A stretch of 64,000 nt of DNA from Aquabacter cavernae (GCF_003993795.1 NZ_RWKV01000008.1:1-64000); one strand, 5' to 3'; numbered from the stretch's first letter, positions 36,392 to 48,202 are shown. Notes: generated from the sequence alone by a model not told the origin. Translations and numbers: made by a program.

Positions 36392-37573
36392 ATGAGTGAA
36401 GCCCGGCGTGCCTATCTCGACCATAATGCCACTTCGCCCCTTCGGGCCGAGGCGCGCGCGGCCATGCTCGAACTGCTGGATGCGCCAGGCAATCCTTCGT
36501 CCGTTCATGCGGATGGGCGCGCTGCGCGCGCTCGTGTGGAGCGCGCGCGGGAGCAGGTGGCGGCCCTGTGCGGCGCGCCTCGGGCGGGCGTTGTGTTCAC
36601 CTCCGGGGCGACGGAGGCCAACGCACTTGTCCTGCATCCCCAGTTGGAGGTCGCCGGGCGTCCGGTCTCGTGCGACGTGCTTCTCACGAATGGTGCCGAG
36701 CATCTCTCTGTCCTGCGCGGCCACCGCTTCGCGCCGGAGCAGGTTGAGGTGCTGCCCGTGGACGGGCAGGGCTATCTCGATCTCAATGCCCTGGAAGCGT
36801 CGCTTGTCCGCCACGGCGCGGCGGGGCGACGGGCGCTGGTTTCCCTCATGGCGGCCAATAATGAGACCGGGATTCTCCAGCCGGTGATCGAAGTCGCGAA
36901 TCTGGCGGCGGCGCACGGAGCCGTGATTCATTGCGATGCGGTGCAGGCCGCCGGCCGTGTGGCTCTCGACGCGGAGGCGCTGCCTGTGGATTTCCTGACC
37001 CTGTCCGCCCATAAGGTGGGCGGGCCGCAGGGGGCGGGCGCCCTGGTGGCGCGCCATGCGGACAGCCGCGTGCGCGCACCGCTCATTCCCGGCGGCGGGC
37101 AGGAGCGCGGGCGGCGGGGGGGCACCGAGAATGTGGCGGCCATTGCCGGTTTCGGCGCCGCCGCAGCTGCTGCCGCTACGGGACGGGAAGAGGAAGCGAT
37201 ACGCCTCTCGGGCTTGCGCGATCGCCTCGAAAAGGGGATTGTGCGCTTCATCCAGGATGCGCGGATCGTAGGAGAAGGCGCTCAGCGCCTGCCGAACACG
37301 TCGTGCGTGATTTTCGCCGGTCTGAAGGCAGAAACCCTGGTGATCGCGCTCGATCTTGCCCATGTATCCGTCAGTGCGGGGTCCGCCTGCTCTTCGGGCA
37401 AGGTGGGGGCGTCCCATGTGCTCACCGCCATGGGGATGGAGCCGGATGCCGCGGGAGCGGCGATCCGGTTCTCGCTGGGCTGGTCGAGCACGGCTGATGA
37501 TGTGGACCTGGCACTCGCCTCCCTGGAGCGCGTGGTGCCGCATGTACGCAGCCGCGCGGCGCGCGCGGCATAA
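36392..37573 (+). CDS. Cysteine desulfurase, IscS/NifS type
   Basis: 393 residues. PLP lysine Lys208 lies in TLSAHKVGGPQG, and the persulfide-forming Cys333 is in SAGSACSSGKVGASHVL, the long mobile loop of group I (NifS/IscS) desulfurases. It also has TSGATEANALVL and GNPSSVHADGRAAR. It takes sulfur from cysteine for Fe-S assembly. First gene of the operon, under the Irr-box promoter. A second, SufS-type desulfurase closes the same operon. Start at 36392 follows GTGAGGGA. Confidence 0.93.
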   Translation: MSEARRAYLDHNATSPLRAEARAAMLELLDAPGNPSSVHADGRAARARVERAREQVAALCGAPRAGVVFTSGATEANALVLHPQLEVAGRPVSCDVLLTNGAEHLSVLRGHRFAPEQVEVLPVDGQGYLDLNALEASLVRHGAAGRRALVSLMAANNETGILQPVIEVANLAAAHGAVIHCDAVQAAGRVALDAEALPVDFLTLSAHKVGGPQGAGALVARHADSRVRAPLIPGGGQERGRRGGTENVAAIAGFGAAAAAAATGREEEAIRLSGLRDRLEKGIVRFIQDARIVGEGAQRLPNTSCVIFAGLKAETLVIALDLAHVSVSAGSACSSGKVGASHVLTAMGMEPDAAGAAIRFSLGWSSTADDVDLALASLERVVPHVRSRAARAA

Positions 37574-37699
37574 GAATGGCCGCCTTGGGCGGTCAGTGCC
37601 GAAGCCTGCTCCATCCGGGGCGTAGCCTGCGGCGCGAGTTTTGAGTTGGACGAACTTGACCCGCGGGCCTTGACCCCGCGCGGGAGAGGAGACGAGAAG

Positions 37700-39172
<1,473 letters not shown>

Positions 39173-39256
39173 CGCTCCTCACCATTCGCATATTGCGCGC
39201 TCGCGCCCCGGACCGCCGGGCGAGCCGAGCGCCACAGCACAGAACGGACAAGACCC

Positions 39257-40012
39257 ATGGCTCTGCTCGAAATCAAGAACCTGCATGCGCAGATCGAAGA
39301 CAACCAGATCCTGCGCGGACTCAATCTCGTCGTGAATCCCGGCGAAGTGCACGCCATCATGGGGCCGAACGGCTCCGGCAAGTCCACCCTCTCCTATGTC
39401 CTTGCGGGCAAGGAGGATTATGAGGTGACGGACGGCGAGGCGCTGCTGGACGGCCAGGACCTGCTGGAGATGGACCCGGACGCGCGCGCGGCGGCGGGCC
39501 TGTTCCTCGCCTTCCAGTATCCCATCGAGATCCCCGGCGTCGCCACCATGACCTTCCTGCGCAGCGCCCTGAACGCGCAGCGCAAGGCGCGCGGCGAGGA
39601 CGAGCTGTCCACGCCCGATTTCCTGCGCCTCGTGAAGGAGCATGCGGGCCGCCTCGGCATCTCCCAGGAGATGCTCCGGCGCGGGGTGAATGTGGGCTTC
39701 TCCGGCGGCGAGAAGAAGCGCAACGAAATCCTCCAGATGACCCTGCTTCAGCCGAAGCTCTGCATCCTGGACGAGACCGATTCCGGCCTCGATATCGACG
39801 CGCTGAAGATCGTCTCCGAGGGCGTGAACGCCCTGCGCTCGCCCGAGCGCGGCATGGTGGTCATCACCCATTACCAGCGCCTGCTGGACCATATCGTGCC
39901 GGACGTGGTGCATGTGATGCACAAGGGCCGCATCGTGCGCACGGGCGGCAAGGAACTGGCGCTGGAGCTGGAAGCCTCGGGCTATGCCGGCTACGGCCAG
40001 GACGCGGCGTGA
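39257..40012 (+). CDS. sufC: Fe-S cluster assembly ATPase SufC
   Basis: 251 residues, ABC-type ATPase. Walker A is GPNGSGKST, the signature region is GFSGGEKKRNEILQM, Walker B is LCILDETDSGLDIDAL, and the H-loop is in VITHYQRLLDHI. The SufC-specific AFQYPIEIPGV motif is present. It drives conformational change of the SufBCD complex. 84 bases after sufB. Confidence 0.96.
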   Translation: MALLEIKNLHAQIEDNQILRGLNLVVNPGEVHAIMGPNGSGKSTLSYVLAGKEDYEVTDGEALLDGQDLLEMDPDARAAAGLFLAFQYPIEIPGVATMTFLRSALNAQRKARGEDELSTPDFLRLVKEHAGRLGISQEMLRRGVNVGFSGGEKKRNEILQMTLLQPKLCILDETDSGLDIDALKIVSEGVNALRSPERGMVVITHYQRLLDHIVPDVVHVMHKGRIVRTGGKELALELEASGYAGYGQDAA

Positions 40013-40022
40013 GGACGGACCG

Positions 40023-41357
40023 ATGAACGTCCAGAACCAGATCCCGCGCACCGGCGCCGAGCAGGCTCTGCTCGCCCTTCTCGACCAGAGGAGCGGGGCG
40101 GATGACGCCGCGCTCGCCGGCCGCATGGGCGAACTGCGCCGCGCCGCCCGCGATGCCTTCGCCGCCAACGGTCTTCCCCACCGCCGGGTGGAGGAGTGGA
40201 AATATACCGACCTGCGCGCCATCCTGCGCAGCTCTGCCCCGCTCGCCGCGCCGCTGGATGCGGCTGCGGAGGCCGAAGGCCAGTTCCGCGCCGTGACCTT
40301 CCCCGGCGCGCGCCGCATCCTGTTCGTGAACGGGCAGCTTTCCCGCGCCCATTCCGACCTCGCGGGCCTGGAGCCGGGGCTCACCGTGGTGCCGCTGGCG
40401 AGCGCGCTCGCGGGCGGCCAGGGCGCGGTGGAGAAGCTCGGGACGCTCGCGCCCCAGCGCTATGACGGCGTTCTGGCCCTCAATACGGCGCTGGCCGAAG
40501 AGGGACTGGTGATCCGCGTGGAGGCGGGAGCGCAGATCACGCGCCCGCTGCATGTGGCCCATGTCTTCACCCTGGACGCACCGGCCGCCACTTTCACCCG
40601 GCGCCTGCTGGACGTGGGTGCGGATGCGCGCTTCACCCTGGTGGAGAGCTTCCAGGGCCGCGACGGCGTCGCCTATCAGGTGAATGATGCGCTGGAGCTG
40701 TTCGTGGCCGACGGCGCCCATCTGGACCATGTGCGCATTCAGGAAGACAGCGCCGAAGCCCTGCATTTCGCGAGCCTGATGGCCGAGACCGGCCACAAGA
40801 CGCAGTTTCACAGCTTCGCTTTGACCACCGGCGCGCTCGCCTCGCGGGTGAGCCTCTATGGCCGCTTCGCGGGCACCCATGCCCATGTGGGCCTGCGCGG
40901 CGCCACCCTGGTGAAGGGGCGCCAGCATGCGGACATGACGCTGCTGCTGGACCATGCGGTGGCCCATTGCGAGAGCCGCGAGCTGTTCAAGACCGTGCTG
41001 GCTGATGAGGCGCGCGGCGTCTTCCAGGGCAAGATCGTGGTTCGCCCCGACGCCCAGAAGACCGACGGGCGCATGATGAGCCGGGCGCTGCTGCTGGGCG
41101 AGACGGCGGAGATGGACAACAAGCCTGAGCTTGAGATCTTCGCCGACGACGTGCAGTGCGGCCACGGTGCCACGGCCGGTGAACTGGACGCGGACCTGCT
41201 CTTCTACCTCAAGGCTCGCGGCATTCCCGCCAAGGAGGCCGAGGGCCTGCTGATCCAGGCCTTCGTGGGCGAAGCCATCGAGTTCGTGGAAGAGGACGGC
41301 CTGCGCGAGGCCATTATCGCCCGCGCCGAAGCGTGGCTGAAGGCCCGCGCGATCTGA
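40023..41357 (+). CDS. sufD: Fe-S cluster assembly protein SufD
   Basis: 444 residues. SufD features include GLPHRRVEEWKYTDLR, the beta-helical core and the C-terminal VRPDAQKTDGRMMSRALLL...DDVQCGHGATAGELD...RGIPAKEAEGLLIQAFVGE. The conserved cysteine and histidine of QCGHGAT are present. Partner of SufB. It starts 10 bases after sufC and is followed by a palindromic repeat before sufS. Confidence 0.95.
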   Translation: MNVQNQIPRTGAEQALLALLDQRSGADDAALAGRMGELRRAARDAFAANGLPHRRVEEWKYTDLRAILRSSAPLAAPLDAAAEAEGQFRAVTFPGARRILFVNGQLSRAHSDLAGLEPGLTVVPLASALAGGQGAVEKLGTLAPQRYDGVLALNTALAEEGLVIRVEAGAQITRPLHVAHVFTLDAPAATFTRRLLDVGADARFTLVESFQGRDGVAYQVNDALELFVADGAHLDHVRIQEDSAEALHFASLMAETGHKTQFHSFALTTGALASRVSLYGRFAGTHAHVGLRGATLVKGRQHADMTLLLDHAVAHCESRELFKTVLADEARGVFQGKIVVRPDAQKTDGRMMSRALLLGETAEMDNKPELEIFADDVQCGHGATAGELDADLLFYLKARGIPAKEAEGLLIQAFVGEAIEFVEEDGLREAIIARAEAWLKARAI

Positions 41358-41370
41358 TAGTGAGAATGGA

Positions 41371-41467
41371 CCGTTGTGGCCGGGCGTGTCCCGGCCACAA
41401 CGGCTCTTCGTCAGACGGGCAATTGAAGGATAGGCGTGGATGCCCCGGACACGTCCGGGCATGACGG
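41371..41467. repeat. Palindromic intergenic repeat, copy 3, inside the suf operon
   Basis: The left arm 41371-41403 is a 14-bp perfect hairpin (CCGTTGTGGCCGGG with its partner). The right arm 41433-41467 carries the GGATGCCCCGGACACGTCCG and CATGACGG blocks seen in copies 1 and 2. It lies between sufD and sufS and will fold in the operon mRNA. Confidence 0.8.
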
Positions 41468-41483
41468 TTGCCCTGTTCGGTGA

Positions 41484-42758
41484 ATGCACGAGCCCAGGAT
41501 GCGCGAGCACATGACCCATTACGACTCATCCGCTGCCGACATCCCCTTCGATCTGGATGCCGTGCGCGCCGATTTCCCGGCCCTGTCGCTGGAAGTGAAC
41601 GGCCATCCGCTCAGCTATCTGGACAATGCCGCCTCCGCCCAGAAGCCCCGCCAGGTGCTGGACCGGATGCGCACCGCCTATGAGCGGGAATATTCCAACG
41701 TCCATCGCGGCCTGCATTATCTCGCCAATGCCGCGACCGAAGGCTTCGAGCAGGCCCGCGAGACGGTGCGCGCGTTCCTGAACGCTGCCTCTGTGGACGA
41801 GATCATCTTCACCCGCTCCGGTACGGGCGGCATCAATCTTGTGGCCAATTCGCTGGGTCAGTCCATCGGCGAGGGCGACGAGATCGTGCTCTCCATCATG
41901 GAGCACCATTCCAACATCGTGCCCTGGCATTTCCTGCGCGAGCGCAAGGGCGCGGTGATCAAGTGGGCACCCATCCATGAGGACGGGTCGTTCGACCTCG
42001 ACGGCTTCAAGGCCCTGCTCTCACCGCGCACCAAGGTGGTGGCCATCACCCACATGTCCAACGTGCTGGGCACGGTGACGCCGGTGAAGGAGATCGCGGC
42101 GGCGGCCCATGCGGTGGGCGCCAAGGTGGTGGTGGACGGCTGCCAGGGCGCGGTCCACATGCCCGTGGACGTGCGCGACCTGGATGTGGATTTCTATGCC
42201 GTCACCGGCCACAAGCTCTACGGCCCCACGGGCATCGGCGTGCTCTACGGCAAGCGCGACCTTCTGGCCGTGATGCCCCCCTATGAGGGCGGCGGCGAGA
42301 TGATCCGCGAGGTGAGCGAGGATCGCGTCACCTATGCGGCCCCGCCCCACCGCTTCGAGGCTGGCACCCCCGCCATCGTGGAGGCCATCGGCCTCGGCGC
42401 GGCCCTGGACTATATGACGGGCATCGGCCGCGATCGCATCGTGGCGCAGGAACATGCCATCTCGGCCTATGCGCATGAGCGGCTGGGCGCCATGAACAGC
42501 CTGCGCATCATCGGCTCGGCGGCGGGGAAGGGGGCCATCCTCTCCTTCGAGATGAAGGGCGCCCATCCCCATGATGTTGCGACCGTGCTGGACCGTTATG
42601 GCGTGGCGGTTCGGGCGGGCACCCATTGCGCCCAGCCCCTTCTCGCCCGATATGGAGTGACGGCGACCTGTCGCGCATCATTCGCATTCTATAATAGCCG
42701 TGCCGACGTGGATCGCCTTGCACAGGCGCTGCTGAAGGCGCAGGATTTGTTCGCATGA
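41484..42758 (+). CDS. sufS: Cysteine desulfurase SufS
   Basis: 424 residues, group II desulfurase. YLDNAASAQKP near the N-terminus, SIMEHHSNIVPWHF, the PLP lysine in AVTGHKLYGPTG and the active-site cysteine in VRAGTHCAQPLL (about residue 382) are present. It supplies persulfide sulfur for SufBCD. Later in-frame starts at 41502 and 41511 are possible; the latter has AGGA upstream and may be the true one. Its stop overlaps the next gene by four bases. Confidence 0.95.
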   Translation: MHEPRMREHMTHYDSSAADIPFDLDAVRADFPALSLEVNGHPLSYLDNAASAQKPRQVLDRMRTAYEREYSNVHRGLHYLANAATEGFEQARETVRAFLNAASVDEIIFTRSGTGGINLVANSLGQSIGEGDEIVLSIMEHHSNIVPWHFLRERKGAVIKWAPIHEDGSFDLDGFKALLSPRTKVVAITHMSNVLGTVTPVKEIAAAAHAVGAKVVVDGCQGAVHMPVDVRDLDVDFYAVTGHKLYGPTGIGVLYGKRDLLAVMPPYEGGGEMIREVSEDRVTYAAPPHRFEAGTPAIVEAIGLGAALDYMTGIGRDRIVAQEHAISAYAHERLGAMNSLRIIGSAAGKGAILSFEMKGAHPHDVATVLDRYGVAVRAGTHCAQPLLARYGVTATCRASFAFYNSRADVDRLAQALLKAQDLFA

Positions 42759-43126
42759 CCCAGACTGAACTTGAAACTCCGAATGCCCCGGCGATCGTTT
42801 CCCAGATCCCGGAAGCGGAACTGAACCGGCTGACCGACGACATCGTCGGTGCTCTGAAGACCGTCTATGACCCGGAAATCCCCGTGGACATTTACGAGCT
42901 GGGTCTCATCTACAAGGTGGACATTGCGGACGACCGTGCGGTGGCGGTGGAAATGACGCTGACCACCCCTAATTGCCCGGCGGCGGCTGAACTGCCCGGT
43001 ATGGTGGAGAATGCGGTCGCATCCGTCGCCGGCGTCGGCGCCGTGAGCGTGGACATCACCTTCGACCCGCCCTGGGACCAGGGTCGCATGTCCGAAGAAG
43101 CGCGGGCCACCCTCAATCTGTGGTGA
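42755..43126 (+). CDS. sufT: SUF system Fe-S assembly protein (SufT, DUF59/MIP18 family)
   Basis: 123 residues with the DUF59 core DDIVGALKTVYDPEIPVDIYELGLIY, the cysteine motif TTPNCPAA and DPPWDQGRMSEEAR at the end. These proteins help mature Fe-S enzymes. Overlaps sufS (ATGA), so translationally coupled. sufA, which often closes rhizobial suf operons, does not follow. Confidence 0.92.
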   Translation: MTQTELETPNAPAIVSQIPEAELNRLTDDIVGALKTVYDPEIPVDIYELGLIYKVDIADDRAVAVEMTLTTPNCPAAAELPGMVENAVASVAGVGAVSVDITFDPPWDQGRMSEEARATLNLW

Positions 43127-43159
43127 ACGGCGGGGCCTGACCGCTGATCCAGCGACCTG

Positions 43160-43185
43160 CGAAGGCTGGCGATGCGCCGCCTTCG
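43160..43185 (+). terminator. Terminator-like hairpin after the suf operon
   Basis: CGAAGGC-T-GGCG pairs with CGCC-GCCTTCG around ATG, an 11-bp stem with one bulged T, 33 bases after the sufT stop and before the converging thiE-like gene. The T-run is weak. Confidence 0.5.
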
Positions 43186-43225
43186 TGTGCCTTGACGGTC
43201 TTTCCCGAATGATGAGGCACGCGCC

Positions 43226-43891
43226 TCAATGACGTGGAGCTTTTCCCCGCCGGGCCGCTGGTCCTCGGTCGCCCACAAGACCCCACGCCGCGACCAATGC
43301 CTCTGCCTCCGCGCGCGGATCCGGCGCGCGCATGATTCCGCCCATCACGGCGACGCCCGCAACGCCCGCCCGGCGGCAGGGGGCGATGGTGGCGCGATCG
43401 ATTCCACCGAGGGCCAGGAGCGGCACCCGGCAGGCACCGACGAGCGCCGCAAGCCCGGCTTCCCCAAGGGCAGGTCCATAGCCGGGCTTGGAGGCCGTCT
43501 CGAAGGCCGGGCCGGCCACCACATAATCCACCAAGGCGGGATCCACTGCCGCCGCCTCCGCCAGCGTGTGGACGGACTGGCCGATGAGCGCCTTCGCGCC
43601 CAGCAGCGCGCGGGCCGACCCTGCGTCCGTGCCCGCTGCCAGATGCACCCCGTCCGCTTCGGCAGCCAGGGCCAGGGCCGGCGTGCCGTGCAGCAGCACA
43701 CGCGCCTGAAAGCGGGTGGCCTGCGCCTTCATCTGGGCGACCAGGGCCATCTGCTCGGCCTCCGAAAGATCCTTCTCGCGCACGCTGAGCCAGCGCAGTC
43801 CCCCGGCGAAAGCCGATGCCGCCACTTCCGCCAGTGGCGCACGCGCCTGCGTGCGGTCGGTAATGAGGAGCACAGGCGGGGCGGGGAGCAT
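43226..43891 (-). CDS. thiE: Thiamine-phosphate synthase-like protein (ThiE/TenI family)
   Basis: 221 residues, TIM-barrel: VLLITDRTQARAP start, LRWLSVREKDLS, the ADGVHLAAGTD strand, VDYVVAGPAFETASKPGYGP and LALGGI at the end. ThiE joins the thiazole and pyrimidine halves into thiamine phosphate; TenI relatives aromatise the thiazole instead. The REKD motif and the divergent GPAFETASKPG fit either. It is separated from the thiOSG operon by a transporter gene in the opposite direction and has no riboswitch of its own. Confidence 0.8.
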   Translation of the reverse strand: MLPAPPVLLITDRTQARAPLAEVAASAFAGGLRWLSVREKDLSEAEQMALVAQMKAQATRFQARVLLHGTPALALAAEADGVHLAAGTDAGSARALLGAKALIGQSVHTLAEAAAVDPALVDYVVAGPAFETASKPGYGPALGEAGLAALVGACRVPLLALGGIDRATIAPCRRAGVAGVAVMGGIMRAPDPRAEAEALVAAWGLVGDRGPAARRGKAPRH

Positions 43892-44104
43892 GGGCAGATC
43901 TCGCGGTGGCGGAGGGCGACGTGATAGCGGGTTTCGAAGCAGCTCAGTCTTTCACGGAAATGCCCGGCCCTTCCATCGCCGGCTTCCCCAGCCTCTGGGC
44001 GTGCAAGAACCAGGGCAAGAGGCTCTGCGGTGTCGCCTTTCGACTTGAAGAACGATAGCTTACCCGCGTCAGCGGGCCGGGGGCCGGCGGCGCTCTCCGG
44101 GGGA

Positions 44105-45286
44105 ATGAATATCTTGGCCGACACCGTCTCGTCCGCGCCGCGCAGCGGCCCCGCGCCCGCCGGGGACTTCAAGGAAATGATCCGCCAGTTCACGCCCAAC
44201 TGGTTCGGCGCCACCATGGGCACCGGCGTGCTGGCGCTGGCGCTCAATCAGTTTCCCATCGAGATCCCGGTATTGCACGTTATCGGGCGCCTGCTGTGGA
44301 TGATGAACATCGTGCTCTTCATCCTGTTCTCCTGCATGTATGCCGCCCGCTGGATCTTCTTCTTCGACGGGGCGAAGCGCATCTTCCAGCATCCCGTCGT
44401 ATCCATGTTCTTCGGCACCATTCCCATGGGCCTCGCCACCATCATCAACGGCTTCATCGCCTTCGGCATCCCGCTTTGGGGCGAGCCGGCGCTGCAGATC
44501 GCCCATGTGCTGTGGTGGCTGGACGTGGCCATGGCGGTGGCCTGCGGCCTGCTCATCCCCTTCCTCATGTTCACCCAGCAGGATCACAGCCTGGAGAAGA
44601 TGACGGCGGTCTGGCTGCTGCCCATCGTGGCGGCCGAGGTGGCGGCGGCGAGCGGTGCGCTTCTGGTGACCCATCTCGGGCCGGAGGAGGGCTATGGCGT
44701 GCACATCATCAGCTATGCCCTGTGGGCCTTCTCGGTGCCGCTGGCCATGAGCATCCTGGTGATTCTGCTGATGCGCCTCATCCTCTACAAGCTGCCCAAC
44801 CGCGACATGGCGGCCTCCGGCTGGCTGGCGCTCGGCCCCATCGGCACGGGCTCGCTCGGCCTGCTGCTGCTGGGCGGGAACGCGCCCGCCATCTTCGGCA
44901 GCCATGGCCTCGCAAGCGTGGGCGATGCGGGACTCGGCATCGGCATCATCGGCGGCGTCATCCTGTGGGGCTATGGCCTCTGGTGGCTGATGCTGGCGGT
45001 GCTCAAGACGGTGCGCTACGCCCGCGAGGGCATGCCCTTTAATATCGGCTGGTGGGCCTTCACCTTCCCGCTGGGCGTCTATTCGCTGGCGACGCTGACG
45101 CTGGGACGCATGACGGGCTTCGGCCTGTTCACGGTGCTGGGCGGCATCTTCGTGGTTTGCCTCGCCGCCTTCTGGTGCGTGGTCATGACCCGCACGCTGC
45201 ATGGCGCCTGGCGCGGCTATCTCTTCTTCGCGCCCTGCCTGGTCTCGGGCATCGCGCCCATCGAAACGGGCGCGAAGAAGATCTGA
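44105..45286 (+). CDS. TDT-family transporter (TehA/SLAC1/sulfite exporter-like)
   Basis: 393 residues, ten hydrophobic segments. The entry FTPNWFGATMGTGVLALAL is the TDT/SLAC1 signature for the first helix. Family members export tellurite-related compounds, C4-dicarboxylates, malate or sulfite, or act as anion channels. The start at 44105 follows CCGGGGGA; an ATG at 44030 would add a poorly conserved 25 residues. It lies between two thiamine gene groups, in the opposite direction. Sulfite export is possible given the sulfur-handling genes in the window, but unproven. Confidence 0.85.
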   Translation: MNILADTVSSAPRSGPAPAGDFKEMIRQFTPNWFGATMGTGVLALALNQFPIEIPVLHVIGRLLWMMNIVLFILFSCMYAARWIFFFDGAKRIFQHPVVSMFFGTIPMGLATIINGFIAFGIPLWGEPALQIAHVLWWLDVAMAVACGLLIPFLMFTQQDHSLEKMTAVWLLPIVAAEVAAASGALLVTHLGPEEGYGVHIISYALWAFSVPLAMSILVILLMRLILYKLPNRDMAASGWLALGPIGTGSLGLLLLGGNAPAIFGSHGLASVGDAGLGIGIIGGVILWGYGLWWLMLAVLKTVRYAREGMPFNIGWWAFTFPLGVYSLATLTLGRMTGFGLFTVLGGIFVVCLAAFWCVVMTRTLHGAWRGYLFFAPCLVSGIAPIETGAKKI

Positions 45287-45293
45287 TACCTGT

Positions 45294-45318
45294 CGGCCCC
45301 GGCTTTCGGCCGGGGCCG
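45294..45318. terminator. Bidirectional terminator between TDT gene and thiG
   Basis: CGGCCCCGGC (45294-45303) pairs perfectly with 45309-45318 around TTTCG, between two converging genes. Confidence 0.75.
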
Positions 45319-45325
45319 TGGGGAC

Positions 45326-46358
<1,033 letters not shown>

Positions 46359-46362
46359 CGAA

Positions 46363-47550
46363 TTACTCCGCCGCCGCCCGAGGCTGGAACCGCTCCGCAC
46401 CGAAGGCGGCCGCCAGCGGATGGCTTTCCCCGGACAGGATCAGGTCCACGATGGCCTTTGTGGTCACGGGCAGGAGCAGGATGCCGTTGCGGTGGTGGCC
46501 GGTGGCATAGATCAGCCCGTCCACCTCGCTCGGCCCCAGGATGGGCGCGTCGTCGCGGCTGCCGGGCCGGAAGCCGACCCACTGTTCCAGGATGGGCAAC
46601 TCCTCGATGGTGGGCACGGCCCGCCACGCATGGGTGAGCAGCGCGAGCTGCCCGCCGGCGGTGAGGGTCTCGTCGAAGCCCTTCTCCTCCACCGTGGCGC
46701 CGAGGATGAGTCGCCCATCGGCACGCGGCACGAGATAGATGCCCGGCCCCCACACCACATGGCGCAGCAGGGGGGCGGCCGGATCCATCTGGAGCGCCAG
46801 CATCTGGCCCTTGATGGGGCGCACCGGCAGCGGCCGGGCAGGGGTGATGTCCACGCTGCGGGACCAGGCGCCCGCAGCGAGCACCACCACATCCGCCTCG
46901 TGCAGTTCGCCCATCACCTCCACGCCCCGCGCCTTTCCGGCATGGGTGACGACACGGGCGACCGGCGCATCCGCATGGACACGCACCCCGGCCTTCGCGC
47001 AGGCGGCGAGCAGGGCGGTGGTGACCGCGCGATTGTCCGCCTGATGGTCCTGCGGGCACCACAGGGCGCCGGAAATCCGGTCCGCCAGATGCGGCTCCCG
47101 GCGCCGGGCTTCGGCCGCGTTCAGCCACTCCACCGGCAGGTCGAGTTTCTTCTGGAAGGCGTGCTGGTGGCGCAGCTTGCCCGCATCGTCTGCGGTCAGC
47201 GCCACCACCAGCGTGCCGGTTTCCTTATAGCCGACATCGAGGCCGGAGGCCGCTTCGAGCGCATCGGCGAAGGCGGGCCAGAGGCGCTGGCTCTCCCGGT
47301 TGAGGTCCAGCAGGGTTTCTTCGCCGGGCTCGGCCTCGGCGCAGGCCGCGAGCATGCCGGCGGCCGCGTGGCTGGCGCCGCGTCCGGGCGTTCCGGCGTC
47401 GAAGATCTCCACCGCGCAACCCGCCTGAGCCAGCTGCCAGCCGATGGCGAGCCCGATGACGCCGCCGCCGGCAATGGCCACACGCGGCGTGGTGACGCCG
47501 GGGGCGGAGTGGGAAGAAGACATGAATGGGGACGACAAGCTCTCGCTCAT
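46363..47550 (-). CDS. thiO: Glycine oxidase ThiO
   Basis: 395 residues of the DAO family. The FAD site is VAIAGGGVIGLAIGWQLAQAG, followed by GRGASHAAAGMLA and the C-terminal YATGHHRNGILLLPVT. ThiO oxidises glycine to dehydroglycine for thiazole synthesis in aerobes. The ATG at 47550 sits five bases after an AGGGAGG that is also the last conserved block of the TPP riboswitch, so translation is probably controlled by thiamine pyrophosphate. Confidence 0.95.
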   Translation of the reverse strand: MSESLSSPFMSSSHSAPGVTTPRVAIAGGGVIGLAIGWQLAQAGCAVEIFDAGTPGRGASHAAAGMLAACAEAEPGEETLLDLNRESQRLWPAFADALEAASGLDVGYKETGTLVVALTADDAGKLRHQHAFQKKLDLPVEWLNAAEARRREPHLADRISGALWCPQDHQADNRAVTTALLAACAKAGVRVHADAPVARVVTHAGKARGVEVMGELHEADVVVLAAGAWSRSVDITPARPLPVRPIKGQMLALQMDPAAPLLRHVVWGPGIYLVPRADGRLILGATVEEKGFDETLTAGGQLALLTHAWRAVPTIEELPILEQWVGFRPGSRDDAPILGPSEVDGLIYATGHHRNGILLLPVTTKAIVDLILSGESHPLAAAFGAERFQPRAAAE

Positions 47551-47556
47551 CGGCAC

Positions 47557-47632
47557 CTCCCTACGCTGGTATGATCCAGACAGGTTCGATGGGTATGATC
47601 TCAGCCGCGCATGACGCGCGGCACCCCAGGCC
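47557..47632 (-). promoter_or_regulatory. TPP riboswitch (THI element)
   Basis: On the minus strand the consensus blocks are in order: GGGGTGCC, a short variable arm CGCGCGTCATGCGCG, GCTGAGATCATACCC, GAACCTGTCTGGATCATACC and AGCGTAGGGA. The last block overlaps the thiO ribosome binding site, which indicates repression of translation initiation when TPP is bound. Confidence 0.97.
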
Positions 47633-47729
47633 GTCAAGTCATTATCGGTCCTCCATGGTGAGACGGCAAGGAAAACCCGTTTGCGCGCCGCGCGGCTGAC
47701 AGGCGCACCGCAGGCGCTATAAATCAGGA

Positions 47730-48173
47730 ATGCGTTTCGTCCGCCCGCTCCTGCGCCGCATCACCCATGGGATCACGCTCGGCGTGCGGGTGATCGCCAT
47801 CGATGCTGAAAATCGCGTGCTCCTGGTGCGCCACGGCTATACGCCGGGCTGGCATTTTCCCGGCGGCGGCGTGGATGTGGGCGAGACGACCGAGGCCGCC
47901 GCCCGTCGCGAACTGAAGGAAGAGACCAATGTGGAGGCCACCGGCCCGCTACGGCTGACCGGCCTCTATTTCAATTCGCGCTTCGGCAACCGGGACCATG
48001 TGGCCTGCTACCGGGCAAGCACCTTCACCTGTGGGCCTGTGCCCGCGCCGGGCTTCGAGATTGCCGAGATCGGCTTCTTTCCCCTATCCGCTTTGCCGCA
48101 AGGCCTCTCCGCAGGGTCGGCGCGGCGGCTGGCGGAACTGGCGGGGAAGGCGGAGCCTTCGGCTGTGTGGTGA
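47730..48173 (+). CDS. Nudix hydrolase
   Basis: 147 residues. The Nudix box GGGVDVGETTEAAARRELKEETNV (written here in its key residues: G-x5-E-x7-RELKEE) is intact except that the usual glycine near the end is Asn. A basic N-terminus (MRFVRPLLRRITHG) precedes VRVIAIDAENRVLLVRHGY. It hydrolyses nucleoside diphosphate derivatives; the substrate cannot be stated. Divergent from the thi operon. Confidence 0.88.
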   Translation: MRFVRPLLRRITHGITLGVRVIAIDAENRVLLVRHGYTPGWHFPGGGVDVGETTEAAARRELKEETNVEATGPLRLTGLYFNSRFGNRDHVACYRASTFTCGPVPAPGFEIAEIGFFPLSALPQGLSAGSARRLAELAGKAEPSAVW

Positions 48174-48202
48174 GGGGGCTCGCGCCGCGCGTCCTTTGCT
48201 GC

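Noticed and set aside
36505-37614. Minus-strand frames opposite the cysteine desulfurase gene
   Set aside because: Antisense shadow of a well-conserved gene; no start signal or recognisable domain.
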